A stretch of DNA of 64,000 bases from an alpha proteobacterium SCGC AAA028-D10 (GCA_000510845.1 AZOF01000002.1:81421-145420); one strand, 5' to 3'. Shown: positions 8,656 through 17,340, counted from the first letter of the stretch. Numbers and translations: made by a program. Notes: a model not told the origin generated them from the letters alone.

Positions 8656-9470
8656 TAACTGTTTTTAATTTCGTGAATCTTTATAATTGAAGCTGCGGTT
8701 TCTTCTACTGATTTTCTTGTTACATCAATTGTTGGGATATTGTTTAACTTAAAAACTTTCCTGCTTTCTTCCAGCTCTTCTCGGATCCTCTCCAAATCAA
8801 CATAGGATGTATGTTTTTCTTCGCTCAATGTGTTGAGTCTGTTTTTTCTTATATCCACCAATCTTTCGGGGTCGGCAATCAATCCTACAATTGTCTTTTT
8901 TTTATTCTTCAAAATATCTTCTGGTATTTTTTGATTTGGAACCATTGGAATATTAGCTGATTTATAACCTCTGTTTGCAAGATAAATGGTTGTTGGCGTT
9001 TTGCTTGTTCTGCTAATGCCTAAAATAATTATATCGGCCTCTAAAATTGTTTCTAATTTTTGGCCATCATCATGCTCAATACTAAATTGCATTGCGGCAA
9101 TCTTTTTATAATATTCTTTATTTAAAATGTGTTGACCGCTCGGTTTTCTGTTGGCTTTTCTATTAAGGGCTATTTCAAATTTTGGAATTAAATAATCTAA
9201 AACACCAAAACAGGGAATTTTATGCTTCTCTGTTTCTTGGACTAAAAAAGAGGTAACAGCAGGCTCCACAAGAGTATAAAGCACTATCGAATTTCCTAAT
9301 TTGTCACATTTTTCTAATAGTGTTGCAATTTGAGCCTCCGTTCTAACAAAAGAGAAATGGTGTAAATTATTATTAAAATTTTCAAACTGAGCTTTTAGAG
9401 CAAGAAATATTCTATCTAGAGTTTCTCCGGTTGAATCGGAGACTAAAAAAACGTTATATTTTGTGTTCAT
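8655..9470 (-). CDS. ppsR: Pyruvate,phosphate dikinase regulatory protein (DUF299 / RP001 type)
   Basis: A 271-residue bifunctional serine/threonine kinase and Pi-dependent phosphorylase that controls PPDK or PEP synthase. The N-terminus has the VSDSTGETL motif. The P-loop-like GISRTSKTPT sequence is near residue 150. The C-terminal SVEETAASI helix is conserved. It is the first gene of the minus-strand block that runs away from the proposed origin. The orthologue (RP001) flanks oriC opposite hemE in Caulobacter and Rickettsia. Confidence 0.92.
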   Translation of the reverse strand: MNTKYNVFLVSDSTGETLDRIFLALKAQFENFNNNLHHFSFVRTEAQIATLLEKCDKLGNSIVLYTLVEPAVTSFLVQETEKHKIPCFGVLDYLIPKFEIALNRKANRKPSGQHILNKEYYKKIAAMQFSIEHDDGQKLETILEADIIILGISRTSKTPTTIYLANRGYKSANIPMVPNQKIPEDILKNKKKTIVGLIADPERLVDIRKNRLNTLSEEKHTSYVDLERIREELEESRKVFKLNNIPTIDVTRKSVEETAASIIKIHEIKNS

Positions 9471-9747
9471 AATCCTGTTGGCAACCCTTTATAATTATCA
9501 TTTATACATTTTTAACTTTAAAAAAGGCAAAGGTTAACAGTTAATAAATTATTATTATTTAACTAATAACATTAATAAGTACGTTTTTTTAAATACTTAG
9601 AAACGTGTGTAATTTTAAATAAACGACATAAATATAAAGTTATTAAGAAAATTTAATCAACAAAACTTGTTAATAAACTGTTAATAAAAATATAAACACA
9701 TTACTAACAGAACCATATAACACTACTATTTTAACTAATATTTATTA
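9471..9747. other. oriC: Proposed chromosomal replication origin (oriC)
   Basis: A 277-base gene-free, extremely AT-rich gap between divergent ppsR and hemE, where gene direction switches from minus to plus. In Caulobacter and Rickettsia the origin lies between hemE and the RP001 orthologue. TGTTAATAA occurs at 9668-9676 and 9679-9687 (7 of 9 matches to the complement of TTATCCACA), with a third variant AGTTAATAA at 9539-9547 and TTATACATT near 9502. Two TTAA half-sites at 9670-9673 and 9681-9684 are spaced by 7 bases, the CtrA-box spacing. No perfect DnaA box is present, so the call rests mainly on context. Confidence 0.65.
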
Positions 9748-10761
9748 ATGAATAGTTCTCTTCAAAGTTCTCTTTTAAATAAAAAAAAAATTTCTCCTAT
9801 TTGGTTTATGAGGCAAGCAGGGAGATATCTTCCAGAATATCAAAAAATAAGAAAGAAAAATAAAAATTTTATTAATTTTTGCCTAAATATAAAAGATGCT
9901 ACAGAAGTTTCATTACAACCTATAAATAGGTTTAATTTAGACGCAGTTATAGTTTTTTCAGATATTTTATTAATTTTAAATGCAGTTGGTCAAAAGGTAG
10001 AATTTAAAGAAAAAACAGGACCTATTTTAGAGAATTACGATTTAAATAAATTTTATAAAACACCAGACAAAAACTTTATAAAAAACTTAAAAAACGTTTA
10101 TAAAATTTTAAAAAACATAAAAAAAGAACTACCCAAAGAAAAAGCACTAATAGGTTTTGCAGGTTCTCCGTGGACGCTTTTGGTTTATATGATCAACAAA
10201 GGATCACCGAAAAAGAAAAAAAATTTATTAAAAAATTTAAAAAAGAAAGAAGTAATAAAAATAATTAAAAGACTAGAACGCTTAGTCTATATTCATTGCA
10301 AAGAACAAATATTAGCAGGTGCCGACGTTATACAATTATTTGATAGTTGGGCTGGTTTAATTAACAAAGGAAGCTTGAAGGAACTTTGTATTAACCCAAA
10401 TAAAAGCATTGTTAATAAACTAAAAAAAAATTTTCCCAACATCCCTATTATTTGTTTCCCCAAGGGAATTAACGAAAATATTAATACTTTTATAAAAACA
10501 GTAAACCCCCATGGAATTAGTATCGATTATGATATTAATTTAAAGAAATTAGATTTAAATAATAATGTGGTTTTTCAAGGCGGAATGAACCCAAAATTTT
10601 TATTAGGAAACAACCAGAAAATGTTTAGAGAGGCAAAAAAATATTTAGATTTTTTTAAAAACAAACCATACATCTTTAATTTGGGTCACGGGATATTACC
10701 CAAAACAAAACCAGAGAATGTTAAGAAACTAATTGAGTTTGTAAGGGACTATAATTTATGA
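9748..10761 (+). CDS. hemE: Uroporphyrinogen decarboxylase
   Basis: A 337-residue cytoplasmic enzyme that decarboxylates uroporphyrinogen III to coproporphyrinogen III. The signature PIWFMRQAGRYLPEY is near residue 20, and the second family motif, GFAGSPWTLLVYM, is near residue 140. The start is the ATG directly after an AT-rich leader with no obvious Shine-Dalgarno site, so initiation may be leaderless or weak. It overlaps hemH by 4 bases and heads the hemE-hemH-hemJ set to the right of the origin. Confidence 0.95.
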   Translation: MNSSLQSSLLNKKKISPIWFMRQAGRYLPEYQKIRKKNKNFINFCLNIKDATEVSLQPINRFNLDAVIVFSDILLILNAVGQKVEFKEKTGPILENYDLNKFYKTPDKNFIKNLKNVYKILKNIKKELPKEKALIGFAGSPWTLLVYMINKGSPKKKKNLLKNLKKKEVIKIIKRLERLVYIHCKEQILAGADVIQLFDSWAGLINKGSLKELCINPNKSIVNKLKKNFPNIPIICFPKGINENINTFIKTVNPHGISIDYDINLKKLDLNNNVVFQGGMNPKFLLGNNQKMFREAKKYLDFFKNKPYIFNLGHGILPKTKPENVKKLIEFVRDYNL

Positions 10762-11771
10762 GTTTTGACTTAGATAAAATAAATCATCCAAAAGTCAAAT
10801 TTGGGAAAACCGGGGTTTTGTTGGTTAACCTTGGAACGCCAGATTCGACAAGTTGGTGGGATATTAGAAAATATTTAAGAGAGTTTTTGTCAGACACAAG
10901 AGTAATAGAGGTCAACCCTGTTCTTTGGCAAATAATTTTAAATTTATTTATATTAACCTTTAGGCCGTCAAAAACGGCCCACGCTTATAAAAAGATTTGG
11001 ATGAACGATACTAACCAATCCCCACTTAGATATTACACAAAAAGCCAAACCCAAAAATTAAAAGAAAATATGGGTAATGAAACCGTTATTATTGATTTTG
11101 CAATGAGGTACGGAAACCCAAGTATAAAAAGTAAATTAGAATTTTTGCAAAAAGAGGGGTGCGAAAAAATTATTATTTTTCCTTTGTATCCGCAATATGC
11201 AGCCGCGACCACAGCAACAGTGTGCGACGAGGTTTATAGAAATTTAATAAAAATGAGATGGCAACCTAGTTTACAAACTATTCCACACTATGAAAGCGAA
11301 CCTTTATTTATTGATGCGCTTGTAAAAAGTATAAAAAAGAAAGTGTCAGAAATTAAATGGAAACCAGATTTAATTTTAGCATCTTATCACGGGATACCTA
11401 AAAAATATTTCACAAAGGGCGATCCATATCATTGTTATTGTCAAAAAACGACGCGGCTTATCAAAGAAAAATTTAAAGACATCCCAATTGAGACAACTTT
11501 CCAGTCAAGATTTGGACCTGAAGAATGGTTAACGCCCTACACGGATAAAACTTTAGAAGAGCTTCCTAATAAAGGTAAAAAAAATGTGCTTATGATATGT
11601 CCAGGATTTTCATCAGATTGCGTTGAGACTTTAGAAGAAATAGCAATTCAAGGAAAAGAAAGTTTTATAGAAAACGGCGGAGAAAACTACGATGTTGTTC
11701 CTTGCCTAAATGATAATGAAGATCATATTAAAATGATGGAGCATATTGTTAAAAAATATTTAATTAATTAA
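10758..11771 (+). CDS. hemH: Ferrochelatase
   Basis: A 337-residue enzyme inserting iron into protoporphyrin IX, the last step of haem synthesis. GVLLVNLGTPDS near the start, the catalytic-His region ASYHGIPKKYFTKGDPYHCYC, and TTFQSRFGPEEWLTPYTD are family hallmarks. The CxC and distal CPGFSSDCVETLEEI cysteines recall the 2Fe-2S ligands of some alphaproteobacterial ferrochelatases, but cluster binding is only a possibility. It overlaps hemE and abuts hemJ. Confidence 0.95.
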   Translation: MSFDLDKINHPKVKFGKTGVLLVNLGTPDSTSWWDIRKYLREFLSDTRVIEVNPVLWQIILNLFILTFRPSKTAHAYKKIWMNDTNQSPLRYYTKSQTQKLKENMGNETVIIDFAMRYGNPSIKSKLEFLQKEGCEKIIIFPLYPQYAAATTATVCDEVYRNLIKMRWQPSLQTIPHYESEPLFIDALVKSIKKKVSEIKWKPDLILASYHGIPKKYFTKGDPYHCYCQKTTRLIKEKFKDIPIETTFQSRFGPEEWLTPYTDKTLEELPNKGKKNVLMICPGFSSDCVETLEEIAIQGKESFIENGGENYDVVPCLNDNEDHIKMMEHIVKKYLIN

Positions 11772-12202
11772 TGAATTTATATTTAACACTTAAAGCAATT
11801 CACATTATTGCCGTCATTTCCTGGATGGTTGGCCTTTTGTATTTACCAAGATTATTTGTTTATCACGTTGAAAACAATAGTGCTGATGTGTCAAAAACTT
11901 TTAAAGTAATGGAAAAAAGATTAATGAAAATAATTATGAACCCAGCCATGATTATTACTTGGTTGACCGGTTTGTCTATTTTATGGATTTCAGGATTAGG
12001 CAGTATTTTTTCTTTGTGGATGTCTATTAAGTTTTTATTCGTGATTATTCTCTCTGGTTATCACGGTTTTTTATCTAAATGTTTGAAAGATTTTGAGTTA
12101 GATAGAAATAATAAAAGTTCAAAATTTTTTAGAATTATTAATGAAATACCAACTATAATACTGATAATCATTGTCTTTTTGGTTATTTTTAAACCCGCTT
12201 GA
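11771..12202 (+). CDS. hemJ: Protoporphyrinogen oxidase HemJ (UPF0093)
   Basis: A 143-residue inner-membrane protein with four predicted helices. It converts protoporphyrinogen IX to protoporphyrin IX in bacteria lacking HemG or HemY. The opening LKAIHIIAVISWMVGLLYLPRLFVYH carries the conserved His and Arg. A second conserved region is MNPAMIITWLTGL. Its start overlaps the hemH stop by one base, so oxidase and ferrochelatase are made together. Confidence 0.9.
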   Translation: MNLYLTLKAIHIIAVISWMVGLLYLPRLFVYHVENNSADVSKTFKVMEKRLMKIIMNPAMIITWLTGLSILWISGLGSIFSLWMSIKFLFVIILSGYHGFLSKCLKDFELDRNNKSSKFFRIINEIPTIILIIIVFLVIFKPA

Positions 12203-12268
12203 AATATAATTAATTATTGTTATATTCGTCTCACACCTAAAAGTTTCACAAGACAATCCCAAACATAA

Positions 12269-13540
12269 ATGAACTTACAAGACCTAAAAAATAAAACACC
12301 AGCAGATTTAATTTTAGAAGCTGAAAAGCTAGGAATCGAAAATCCAAGCACAATGCGTAAACAAGAAATCTTGTTTGGAATTCTTAAAAAACTTGCCGAA
12401 AAAAATGAAAAAATTACTGGAAGCGGTGTTCTTGAAACACTACAAGATGGCTTTGGTTTTTTAAGAGCTACAGAGTCAAATTACTTACCAGGACCCGATG
12501 ATATTTATGTAAGCCCAAGCCAAATTAGAAGATTTGGTCTTCGAAAAGGAGATACAGTTGAAGGAGAAATTAGGGCCCCAAAAGATTCTGAGAGATATTT
12601 TGCGCTTTTACAAGTTAGCAAAATAAATTTTGAAGATCCTGAGAAATCTAGAAATAAAATTAACTTTGATAATTTAACGCCTCTGTATCCAGATGAGCGT
12701 ATAAATTTAGAGGTTGAATCCAACAAAGCAGATAAAAAACCAGATTTGACAGCAAGACTAATTGACCTTGTAACTCCTATTGGAAAAGGCCAGAGAGCTT
12801 TAATAGTATCGCCACCAAGGGCTGGAAAAACTGTAATACTTCAAAATATTGCACATTCAATTACAGCAAATCATCCTGAGATTTATTTAATAGTTCTGCT
12901 TATTGATGAAAGACCAGAGGAAGTTACGGACATGCAAAGATCTGTAAAAGGTGAAGTTGTAAGCTCAACATTTGATGAACCCGCAATGAGACACGTCCAA
13001 GTAGCCGAGATGGTAATTGAGAAAGCAAAAAGATTAGCAGAGCACAAAAAAGACGTGGTGATTTTATTAGACTCAATCACTCGATTAGGAAGGGCTTATA
13101 ACGCAGTTGTTCCAAGTTCAGGAAAAGTACTAACAGGTGGTGTTGATGCCAACGCATTGCAAAGACCAAAAAGATTTTTTGGAGCAGCAAGAAACATTGA
13201 AGAGGGTGGATCTTTAACAATTATTTCAACAGCATTAATTGAAACCGGTTCAAGAATGGATGAAGTTATTTTTGAAGAATTTAAAGGAACAGGTAATGCC
13301 GAAGTTATTTTAGATAGAAAAATTGCAGATAAGAGAATTTTCCCAGCAATCGACATTACAAAATCCGGAACTAGAAAAGAAGATTTGTTATTTAAAAAAG
13401 AAGACCTTCAGAAAATGAATGTTTTAAGACGACTGATTGCGCCAATGGGGAATATGGAAGCAATAGAATTTTTAATTGGTAAATTAAGAGAGACAAAAAA
13501 TAACGCTGAATTTTTTGACTCAATGAATAAGTCTGCTTAA
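12269..13540 (+). CDS. rho: Transcription termination factor Rho
   Basis: A 423-residue hexameric RNA helicase. The N-terminal RNA-binding cold-shock-like domain contains GFGFLRA and [18 protein letters not shown]. The ATPase has [15 protein letters not shown] (P-loop), [14 protein letters not shown], and [16 protein letters not shown] (Walker B). It is full length with no insertion. Its end faces the Lon-domain gene 7 bases away. A 66-base leader precedes it. Confidence 0.97.
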   Translation: MNLQDLKNKTPADLILEAEKLGIENPSTMRKQEILFGILKKLAEKNEKITGSGVLETLQDGFGFLRATESNYLPGPDDIYVSPSQIRRFGLRKGDTVEGEIRAPKDSERYFALLQVSKINFEDPEKSRNKINFDNLTPLYPDERINLEVESNKADKKPDLTARLIDLVTPIGKGQRALIVSPPRAGKTVILQNIAHSITANHPEIYLIVLLIDERPEEVTDMQRSVKGEVVSSTFDEPAMRHVQVAEMVIEKAKRLAEHKKDVVILLDSITRLGRAYNAVVPSSGKVLTGGVDANALQRPKRFFGAARNIEEGGSLTIISTALIETGSRMDEVIFEEFKGTGNAEVILDRKIADKRIFPAIDITKSGTRKEDLLFKKEDLQKMNVLRRLIAPMGNMEAIEFLIGKLRETKNNAEFFDSMNKSA

Positions 13541-13547
13541 TTATTTG

Positions 13548-14201
13548 TTAGTGGATTTGTCGTTCAGACCCAGGATTGTTTCCAATAATATAAAAATTTA
13601 TTATTTGATTAATAAGTAAATTTCTCTCAATCAAAGTTTTTGCTTCTAGCAAACCCTGTTTTTCGCTCACAGAAAAAGGACATATCATTGATAGTGAATT
13701 TATTAATTGGTCTGGCTCAACTTTTTCAACAATCTTCCAATCAGTAGATAAATGGTGAATTTTAAATAGTTTTCTAGCTTTGTCTATGAGCTGCAGCACA
13801 TCAATCTTGTCATCAAATTTTATTTTTTCTAGATCATCTAAAAACTCATCACAGGTCACTCTAAATTTTCTATAAGGCAGATTAGTCTCCGCTTCATCTA
13901 AAACTCTAAACCTCACTAAGCCTTTAAGGTTTATTAAATATCTCCCATCAGCCGTTTTAGTATGAGTGTCTATTTTCCCAAGACAACCAACGCTAAACAC
14001 TCCAGGTTTTTTTAGATTATTACCTTCTCTTGTTTGGATCATTCCAATCATTTTATTTGATGCCAAAGCATCTTCGATCATCTTTTTATATCTAGGCTCA
14101 AATATATTCAGAGGCAAAATTGTATTTGGAAAGAAGACTGCATTTGCAAGTGGGAAAATAGATATTTCTTGGGGAATTTCTTTTTTATCAAAAGTTGTCA
14201 T
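13548..14201 (-). CDS. Lon N-terminal (substrate-binding) domain protein
   Basis: A 217-residue stand-alone Lon-substrate-binding domain with no ATPase or protease part. The IFPLANAVFFPNTILPLNIFEPRYKKMIEDAL opening and the GCLGKI and DGRYLINLKGLVRFRV strands match the family. Alphaproteobacteria carry such a gene with unknown function, possibly an adaptor in protein quality control. It lies just left of tRNA-Gly and is transcribed away from it. It is a native chromosomal gene, not part of the island. Confidence 0.88.
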   Translation of the reverse strand: MTTFDKKEIPQEISIFPLANAVFFPNTILPLNIFEPRYKKMIEDALASNKMIGMIQTREGNNLKKPGVFSVGCLGKIDTHTKTADGRYLINLKGLVRFRVLDEAETNLPYRKFRVTCDEFLDDLEKIKFDDKIDVLQLIDKARKLFKIHHLSTDWKIVEKVEPDQLINSLSMICPFSVSEKQGLLEAKTLIERNLLINQIINFYIIGNNPGSERQIH

Positions 14202-14255
14202 TATGAATTAATATAGTGTTTAATTTGTTTAATTCAATTTCACTTTTCAATTGAT

Positions 14256-14261
14256 TATAAT
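14256..14261 (+). promoter_or_regulatory. Possible promoter of tRNA-Gly
   Basis: A perfect TATAAT lies 32 bases upstream of the tRNA, with a weak TTCAAT in the -35 position 17 bases before it. In a region this rich in AT a TATAAT can occur by chance, so this is tentative. Confidence 0.4.
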
Positions 14262-14292
14262 TTATTTTTGTTTAATTTCACTGGATTATTAA

Positions 14293-14367
14293 GCGGGTGT
14301 AGCTCAGTGGTAGAGCGAATCGTTGCCAACGATTAGGTCGTGGGTTCAATTCCCTTCACCCGCTCCA
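14293..14367 (+). tRNA. tRNA-Gly(GCC), integration target of the island
   Basis: A 75-base cloverleaf with encoded CCA. The acceptor stem pairs GCGGGTG with CACCCGC, the D arm is GCTC-AGTGGTA-GAGC, the anticodon arm is AATCG-TTGCCAA-CGATT with anticodon GCC, and the T arm carries TTCAATT. The discriminator base is T, as in bacterial tRNA-Gly. The gene is intact on the left side of the mobile island. Its 3' part from the T loop onward is repeated at the island's right end, so insertion left the tRNA functional. Confidence 0.95.
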
Positions 14368-14370
14368 AAA
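14345..14370 (+). repeat. Left attachment-site repeat (attL) in tRNA-Gly
   Basis: This is the T loop to the 3' end of tRNA-Gly plus three A residues, 26 bases identical to the right-end copy. The match ends exactly where the flanks diverge: G versus A before it, and A versus T after it. Confidence 0.92.
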
Positions 14371-14415
14371 ACATAAGTAATCATTAATCTTTTTTCAAAT
14401 TCCTTTATTTTTTGA

Positions 14416-14438
14416 TGGCAGACAACTGGCAGACAACT
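14416..14438 (+). repeat. Tandem pair of 11-bp putative integrase arm sites (left)
   Basis: TGGCAGACAAC occurs twice head to tail, followed by T, 46 bases inside the left att repeat. The same 11-mer GGCAGACAACT recurs once more at left and twice just inside the right att repeat, always on the plus strand. Position and repetition are those expected of tyrosine-integrase arm-type sites; binding is inferred. Confidence 0.7.
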
Positions 14439-14500
14439 TTTTGTGTGCTAAGTTAAAAAATTAAATGTTTTTATTTAAGATCACTTTAATAAAAAATATA
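14428..14500 (+). repeat. Imperfect ~70-bp direct repeat, copy 1
   Basis: It starts with GGCAGACAACT and continues through a GTTAAA-rich stretch and TTTTTATTTAAGAT. The second copy at 15097-15170 is similar by eye over about 70 bases. The two copies bracket the peroxiredoxin-like gene. Confidence 0.65.
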
Positions 14501-14514
14501 CATAAGCATAAATT

Positions 14515-15078
14515 ATGAATCTAAAACATCTTGATGCTCCTGATTGGTCTAAAATTCCAGCGCCTATAGGCGATGAAGATTTAAGTCATTTATTAAAATA
14601 TAAAATTAAATCAGTTAAATTAAAATCTACGAATGATCATTTAATAAATTTATCTGAAACAAAAGGTTTGTCCGTTATTTATATTTACCCAATGACAGGA
14701 CAACCTAACAAACCACTCCCTGATGACTGGGACAATATTCCTGGAGCAAGAGGATGTACACCGCAGTCCTGTTCTTTTAGAGATAATTTTCAACATTTAG
14801 AAAAATTGAATGTAAGTATTTTTGGTTTGTCTACTCAAACAACCGAATATCAAAAAGAGATGGCGGAAAGGTTGCGTCTGCCTTTTCCAATATTGTCTGA
14901 TGAAAAACTTGAATTTGCTACACAATTAAATTTGCCAGTTTTTGAAGTGGAAAATATGAAGTTAATTAAAAGAATAACTTTAATATTAAATGATAATATG
15001 ATTGTAAAATATTTTTATCCAATTTTTCCCCCAGATAAGAATGTAGAACAAGTAATTAAATTCTTAACTAATAAATAA
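14515..15078 (+). CDS. Peroxiredoxin-like (AhpC/TSA family) protein
   Basis: A 187-residue thioredoxin-fold protein. The peroxidatic cysteine region is GCTPQSCSFRDNF (an arm of the P-x-x-x-C-T-x-x-x-C type), preceded by IYPMTGQPNKPLPDDW and followed by FGLSTQTTEYQKEMAERLRLPFPILSD. Relatives reduce peroxides using a resolving thiol; both Cys residues of CTPQSC are present. It has no signal peptide. It is the first gene inside the island, between the att repeat and the integrase, and is bracketed by a duplicated arm-site segment. It may therefore be separately acquired cargo. Confidence 0.85.
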   Translation: MNLKHLDAPDWSKIPAPIGDEDLSHLLKYKIKSVKLKSTNDHLINLSETKGLSVIYIYPMTGQPNKPLPDDWDNIPGARGCTPQSCSFRDNFQHLEKLNVSIFGLSTQTTEYQKEMAERLRLPFPILSDEKLEFATQLNLPVFEVENMKLIKRITLILNDNMIVKYFYPIFPPDKNVEQVIKFLTNK

Positions 15079-15096
15079 AATTTATTACAAATCTCA

Positions 15097-15170
15097 GGCA
15101 GACAACTTTTGTGCGTTAATTTAAAAAGTTAAATATTTTTATTTAAGATTGTTTTAATCATAAATGTTTT
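15097..15170 (+). repeat. Imperfect ~70-bp direct repeat, copy 2, with third arm-type motif
   Basis: It opens with GGCAGACAACT at 15097-15107, then repeats the AT-rich stretch seen after 14428, including TTTTTATTTAAGAT. The bases before it (TCA) match those before the right-end copy at 38040. This looks like an old left end of the island, displaced inward. Confidence 0.65.
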
Positions 15171-15280
15171 GGTTCTGAGCGGGTCTAGCGTCATATTTTA
15201 ATAAAAAAGTACTATATAAAATATAGATATAATTAATATTTACCTTTTATTAAAGATATGTTTTAAACGCATAGTTTACG

Positions 15281-15349
15281 AAATCTTTAGCGCTAAACTT
15301 TCGACCTACGACATAGGTCCCTTTTGATTCGTTGAGCGCTAATAGATTT
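15281..15349. repeat. Nested inverted repeat (69-bp fold-back)
   Basis: The outer arms are AAATCTTTAGCGCT at left and AGCGCTAATAGATTT at right, which pair with one bulge. Inside sits a perfect hairpin GACCTA-cgaca-TAGGTC at 15303-15319. The element ends 2 bases before the ATG of the next gene, so it could be a structured 5' leader, a recombination site or an operator. It does not match a tRNA fold. Confidence 0.6.
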
Positions 15350-15351
15350 TT

Positions 15352-15786
15352 ATGAGAACTACTTTAGTAAACTGTACATATTGCGATTCTAATCAGAAAA
15401 TATTTCATATTTCATATAATTTAAAAAAATTTCTAAATAATTTTAAAAAAGAAAAAATCTTTATTCTTGGAACTTATAGTAAGAAACAAGAAACAATAAA
15501 AAAATTTAATTGTAATAAATGCTCTGAGTCTCTGTTTATTTATTACGATATTGAAAAATCACAATATCTTGTAAATGGTAAACGACTAGAAGAATTAAGA
15601 AATGCTATTCTGGAGAAAAAAAGAGGTATTGGAATTTTAAAGAAAAAGTTAGTTGAAAATATCAATGAACAAATAAAAGATTTTTTACGAATAAAAAGCA
15701 TTAAAGAAGAAGAAGAGTTAAATCATTTAATTCAAGAAGAAAAAGAGTTAACAGAACGCGCTCCAAAAGAAGATACTCAAGTTTGA
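15352..15786 (+). CDS. Hypothetical zinc-ribbon/coiled-coil protein
   Basis: A 144-residue protein I do not recognise. The first 65 residues hold two cysteine pairs, NCTYCDSN and CNKCSESL, spaced like a zinc ribbon. The last 70 residues are a highly charged helix (KKKLVENINEQIKDFL... EEEELNHLIQEEKELTE) likely to form a coiled coil. The ATG lies 2 bases beyond a 69-bp nested inverted repeat, which may control it. It converges on the integrase gene with 4 bases between. A nucleic-acid-binding role is possible but unproven. Confidence 0.6.
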   Translation: MRTTLVNCTYCDSNQKIFHISYNLKKFLNNFKKEKIFILGTYSKKQETIKKFNCNKCSESLFIYYDIEKSQYLVNGKRLEELRNAILEKKRGIGILKKKLVENINEQIKDFLRIKSIKEEEELNHLIQEEKELTERAPKEDTQV

Positions 15787-15790
15787 AAAC

Positions 15791-17026
15791 TTAGTTACAA
15801 TAAAGTTTATTATAAATCTCAACGATCTTCTGTTCAGAAAATTTCTGTAGATAACGACTGTTCAACATATTCGTACTGGTGTTACCAACTTTTGCGATTA
15901 AGTCTAAATTGCCTGATTTTGCGTAGGTCTCAATGAAGTTTGATGCTCTTAGACTATAAAGTGGTCGGTGGCGTTTAGAACTCTTATTCAGAACGTATAG
16001 ACCTAGTTTACGACTGATCTTAACAAATATTTTTCCAATTTTTCTTTGTAGTGTTTCTCTATTCTTCTCGTGATTGAAGAATAGATATTCACTTCCAGTT
16101 ACACGAGGATATCTTCTACATATTCTTCTCAAATAAATGTCTTTAGCAATTGGATGACTTGGTAATGGATTGTTATTCTGTTGGACTTTTCTATGTGGTG
16201 GATCAATGACTAGAATTTCTTGTCGTTGAATAGATGTAATTATTTTAACGTCATTATGCGTAAGTGATAAAAACTCTTTACCTGGTCTTAATGGTACAAA
16301 ATAAAGAAAGTTTACGATGTCTGCGACTTCATCATAGTGAGGATATCTCAAATCAGTTTTAGATATTCTTCTTAACTCATTTGTAATCTGGTGAATTTCA
16401 TCTTTTGTATAAGGTTGAAAACTAGAAGGTTTTTTATATTTAATCTTAGGAAAGGTTGGCACTAACTGAACTGCGTTTAACTCAATTGCTTTTTTGAATA
16501 TGCCTTTGATGATTGTAAAATAATTATTAATTGTTTTAGGTTCTTTTTTATTAGTAATTAAATTCATTTTAATCTTTTCAAAATGTTCTGTGTGAATGTC
16601 TTTAATGTTTAAATCGCCAATAACATTATCTATTTCTGTAAAGTAACGAGTGTTTGTAGAGTGAACTAGATTGTCGTCTATTTCTTTTAGATTTGCTCTT
16701 TCTAGTAATTCTAAATGATACTTATTGTAAAAGTATCTACAGATCATATTGGGAATAACAGTGTGCTTTTTCTTTAGAATTGGGGTGCCGTTTTTATTTG
16801 CTAGAAAATCTAACCAGACTTCTTTTGCTTTTTTAGTTGCGAGTCTTTCGTCTGATGTTTTAAGAGATATGATTTTAAAACCATCTTTTGAGAGTTCTCT
16901 ACCTACATAAAACTTTGCGTAGTAGTTTTTACACTCGTATTTTTTACTATTTTTAACTGTAGTTCTTTTAATTAAAGTTAAAGTATTACAGTTCTCCAAG
17001 TGAATTAATTTGGTGATTTTAGTCAT
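15791..17026 (-). CDS. int: Tyrosine recombinase (island integrase)
   Basis: A 411-residue phage-type integrase expected to recombine the att repeats at tRNA-Gly. An N-terminal arm/SAM-like region covers about residues 1-190. The catalytic domain has Arg247 in PLRPGKE, a candidate Lys280, Arg360 in LYSLRAS, and nucleophile Tyr392 in NSRYLQ. The usual box-II His before Arg is Tyr (YSLR), and the later G-H/W position is GN, so this is a divergent member. It lies 1.4 kb from the left att site and is transcribed toward it, as is common for tRNA-targeting elements. Confidence 0.88.
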   Translation of the reverse strand: MTKITKLIHLENCNTLTLIKRTTVKNSKKYECKNYYAKFYVGRELSKDGFKIISLKTSDERLATKKAKEVWLDFLANKNGTPILKKKHTVIPNMICRYFYNKYHLELLERANLKEIDDNLVHSTNTRYFTEIDNVIGDLNIKDIHTEHFEKIKMNLITNKKEPKTINNYFTIIKGIFKKAIELNAVQLVPTFPKIKYKKPSSFQPYTKDEIHQITNELRRISKTDLRYPHYDEVADIVNFLYFVPLRPGKEFLSLTHNDVKIITSIQRQEILVIDPPHRKVQQNNNPLPSHPIAKDIYLRRICRRYPRVTGSEYLFFNHEKNRETLQRKIGKIFVKISRKLGLYVLNKSSKRHRPLYSLRASNFIETYAKSGNLDLIAKVGNTSTNMLNSRYLQKFSEQKIVEIYNKLYCN

Positions 17027-17085
17027 TTCAATTTGGTAAGTGGTCTTTTTTAAAAGTCAATTTTTGTTATATTTTTATTATTTCT

Positions 17086-17298
17086 TTAATCACACCACTC
17101 CTCGATACCTTTTGGTTTTTTCATCCCGCTCATAGGCACTTTTTTATTTGCTCTTACTATTGTCATTTTTTCACAGTTCTCTTTATTTTTATTCAATTCG
17201 TAACTTTTTTCAAAAAGTTCAGTATCACTAACCCAATTCTCATCATTCATTTTTTGAAAAAATTTTAAAGTTTCATCTTCTGTTTCAATATTAATCAT
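17086..17298 (-). CDS. Small hypothetical island protein (70 aa)
   Basis: An acidic N-terminal half (IETEDETLKFFQKMNDENW) is followed by a short basic segment, and the protein ends PKGIEEWCD. It lies upstream of the integrase on the same strand, where an excisionase gene could be expected, but no winged-helix or Xis signature is visible. The intergenic region upstream carries three inverted repeats that may regulate it. I do not recognise a family. Confidence 0.5.
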   Translation of the reverse strand: MINIETEDETLKFFQKMNDENWVSDTELFEKSYELNKNKENCEKMTIVRANKKVPMSGMKKPKGIEEWCD

Positions 17299-17340
17299 TT
17301 TTTTATTTCATTGATTGTTTTTATTTTTTTAAGTTTTTCA

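Noticed and set aside
15177..15189. GAGCGGGTCTAGCG resembling the 5' end of tRNA-Gly (GCGGGTGTAGCT)
   Set aside because: Only about ten bases match and nothing after it folds like a tRNA; possibly chance or a very old remnant.
15281..15349. Integron attC site or tRNA-like fold
   Set aside because: There is no integron integrase or cassette array, and the arms do not give the attC core or a cloverleaf.
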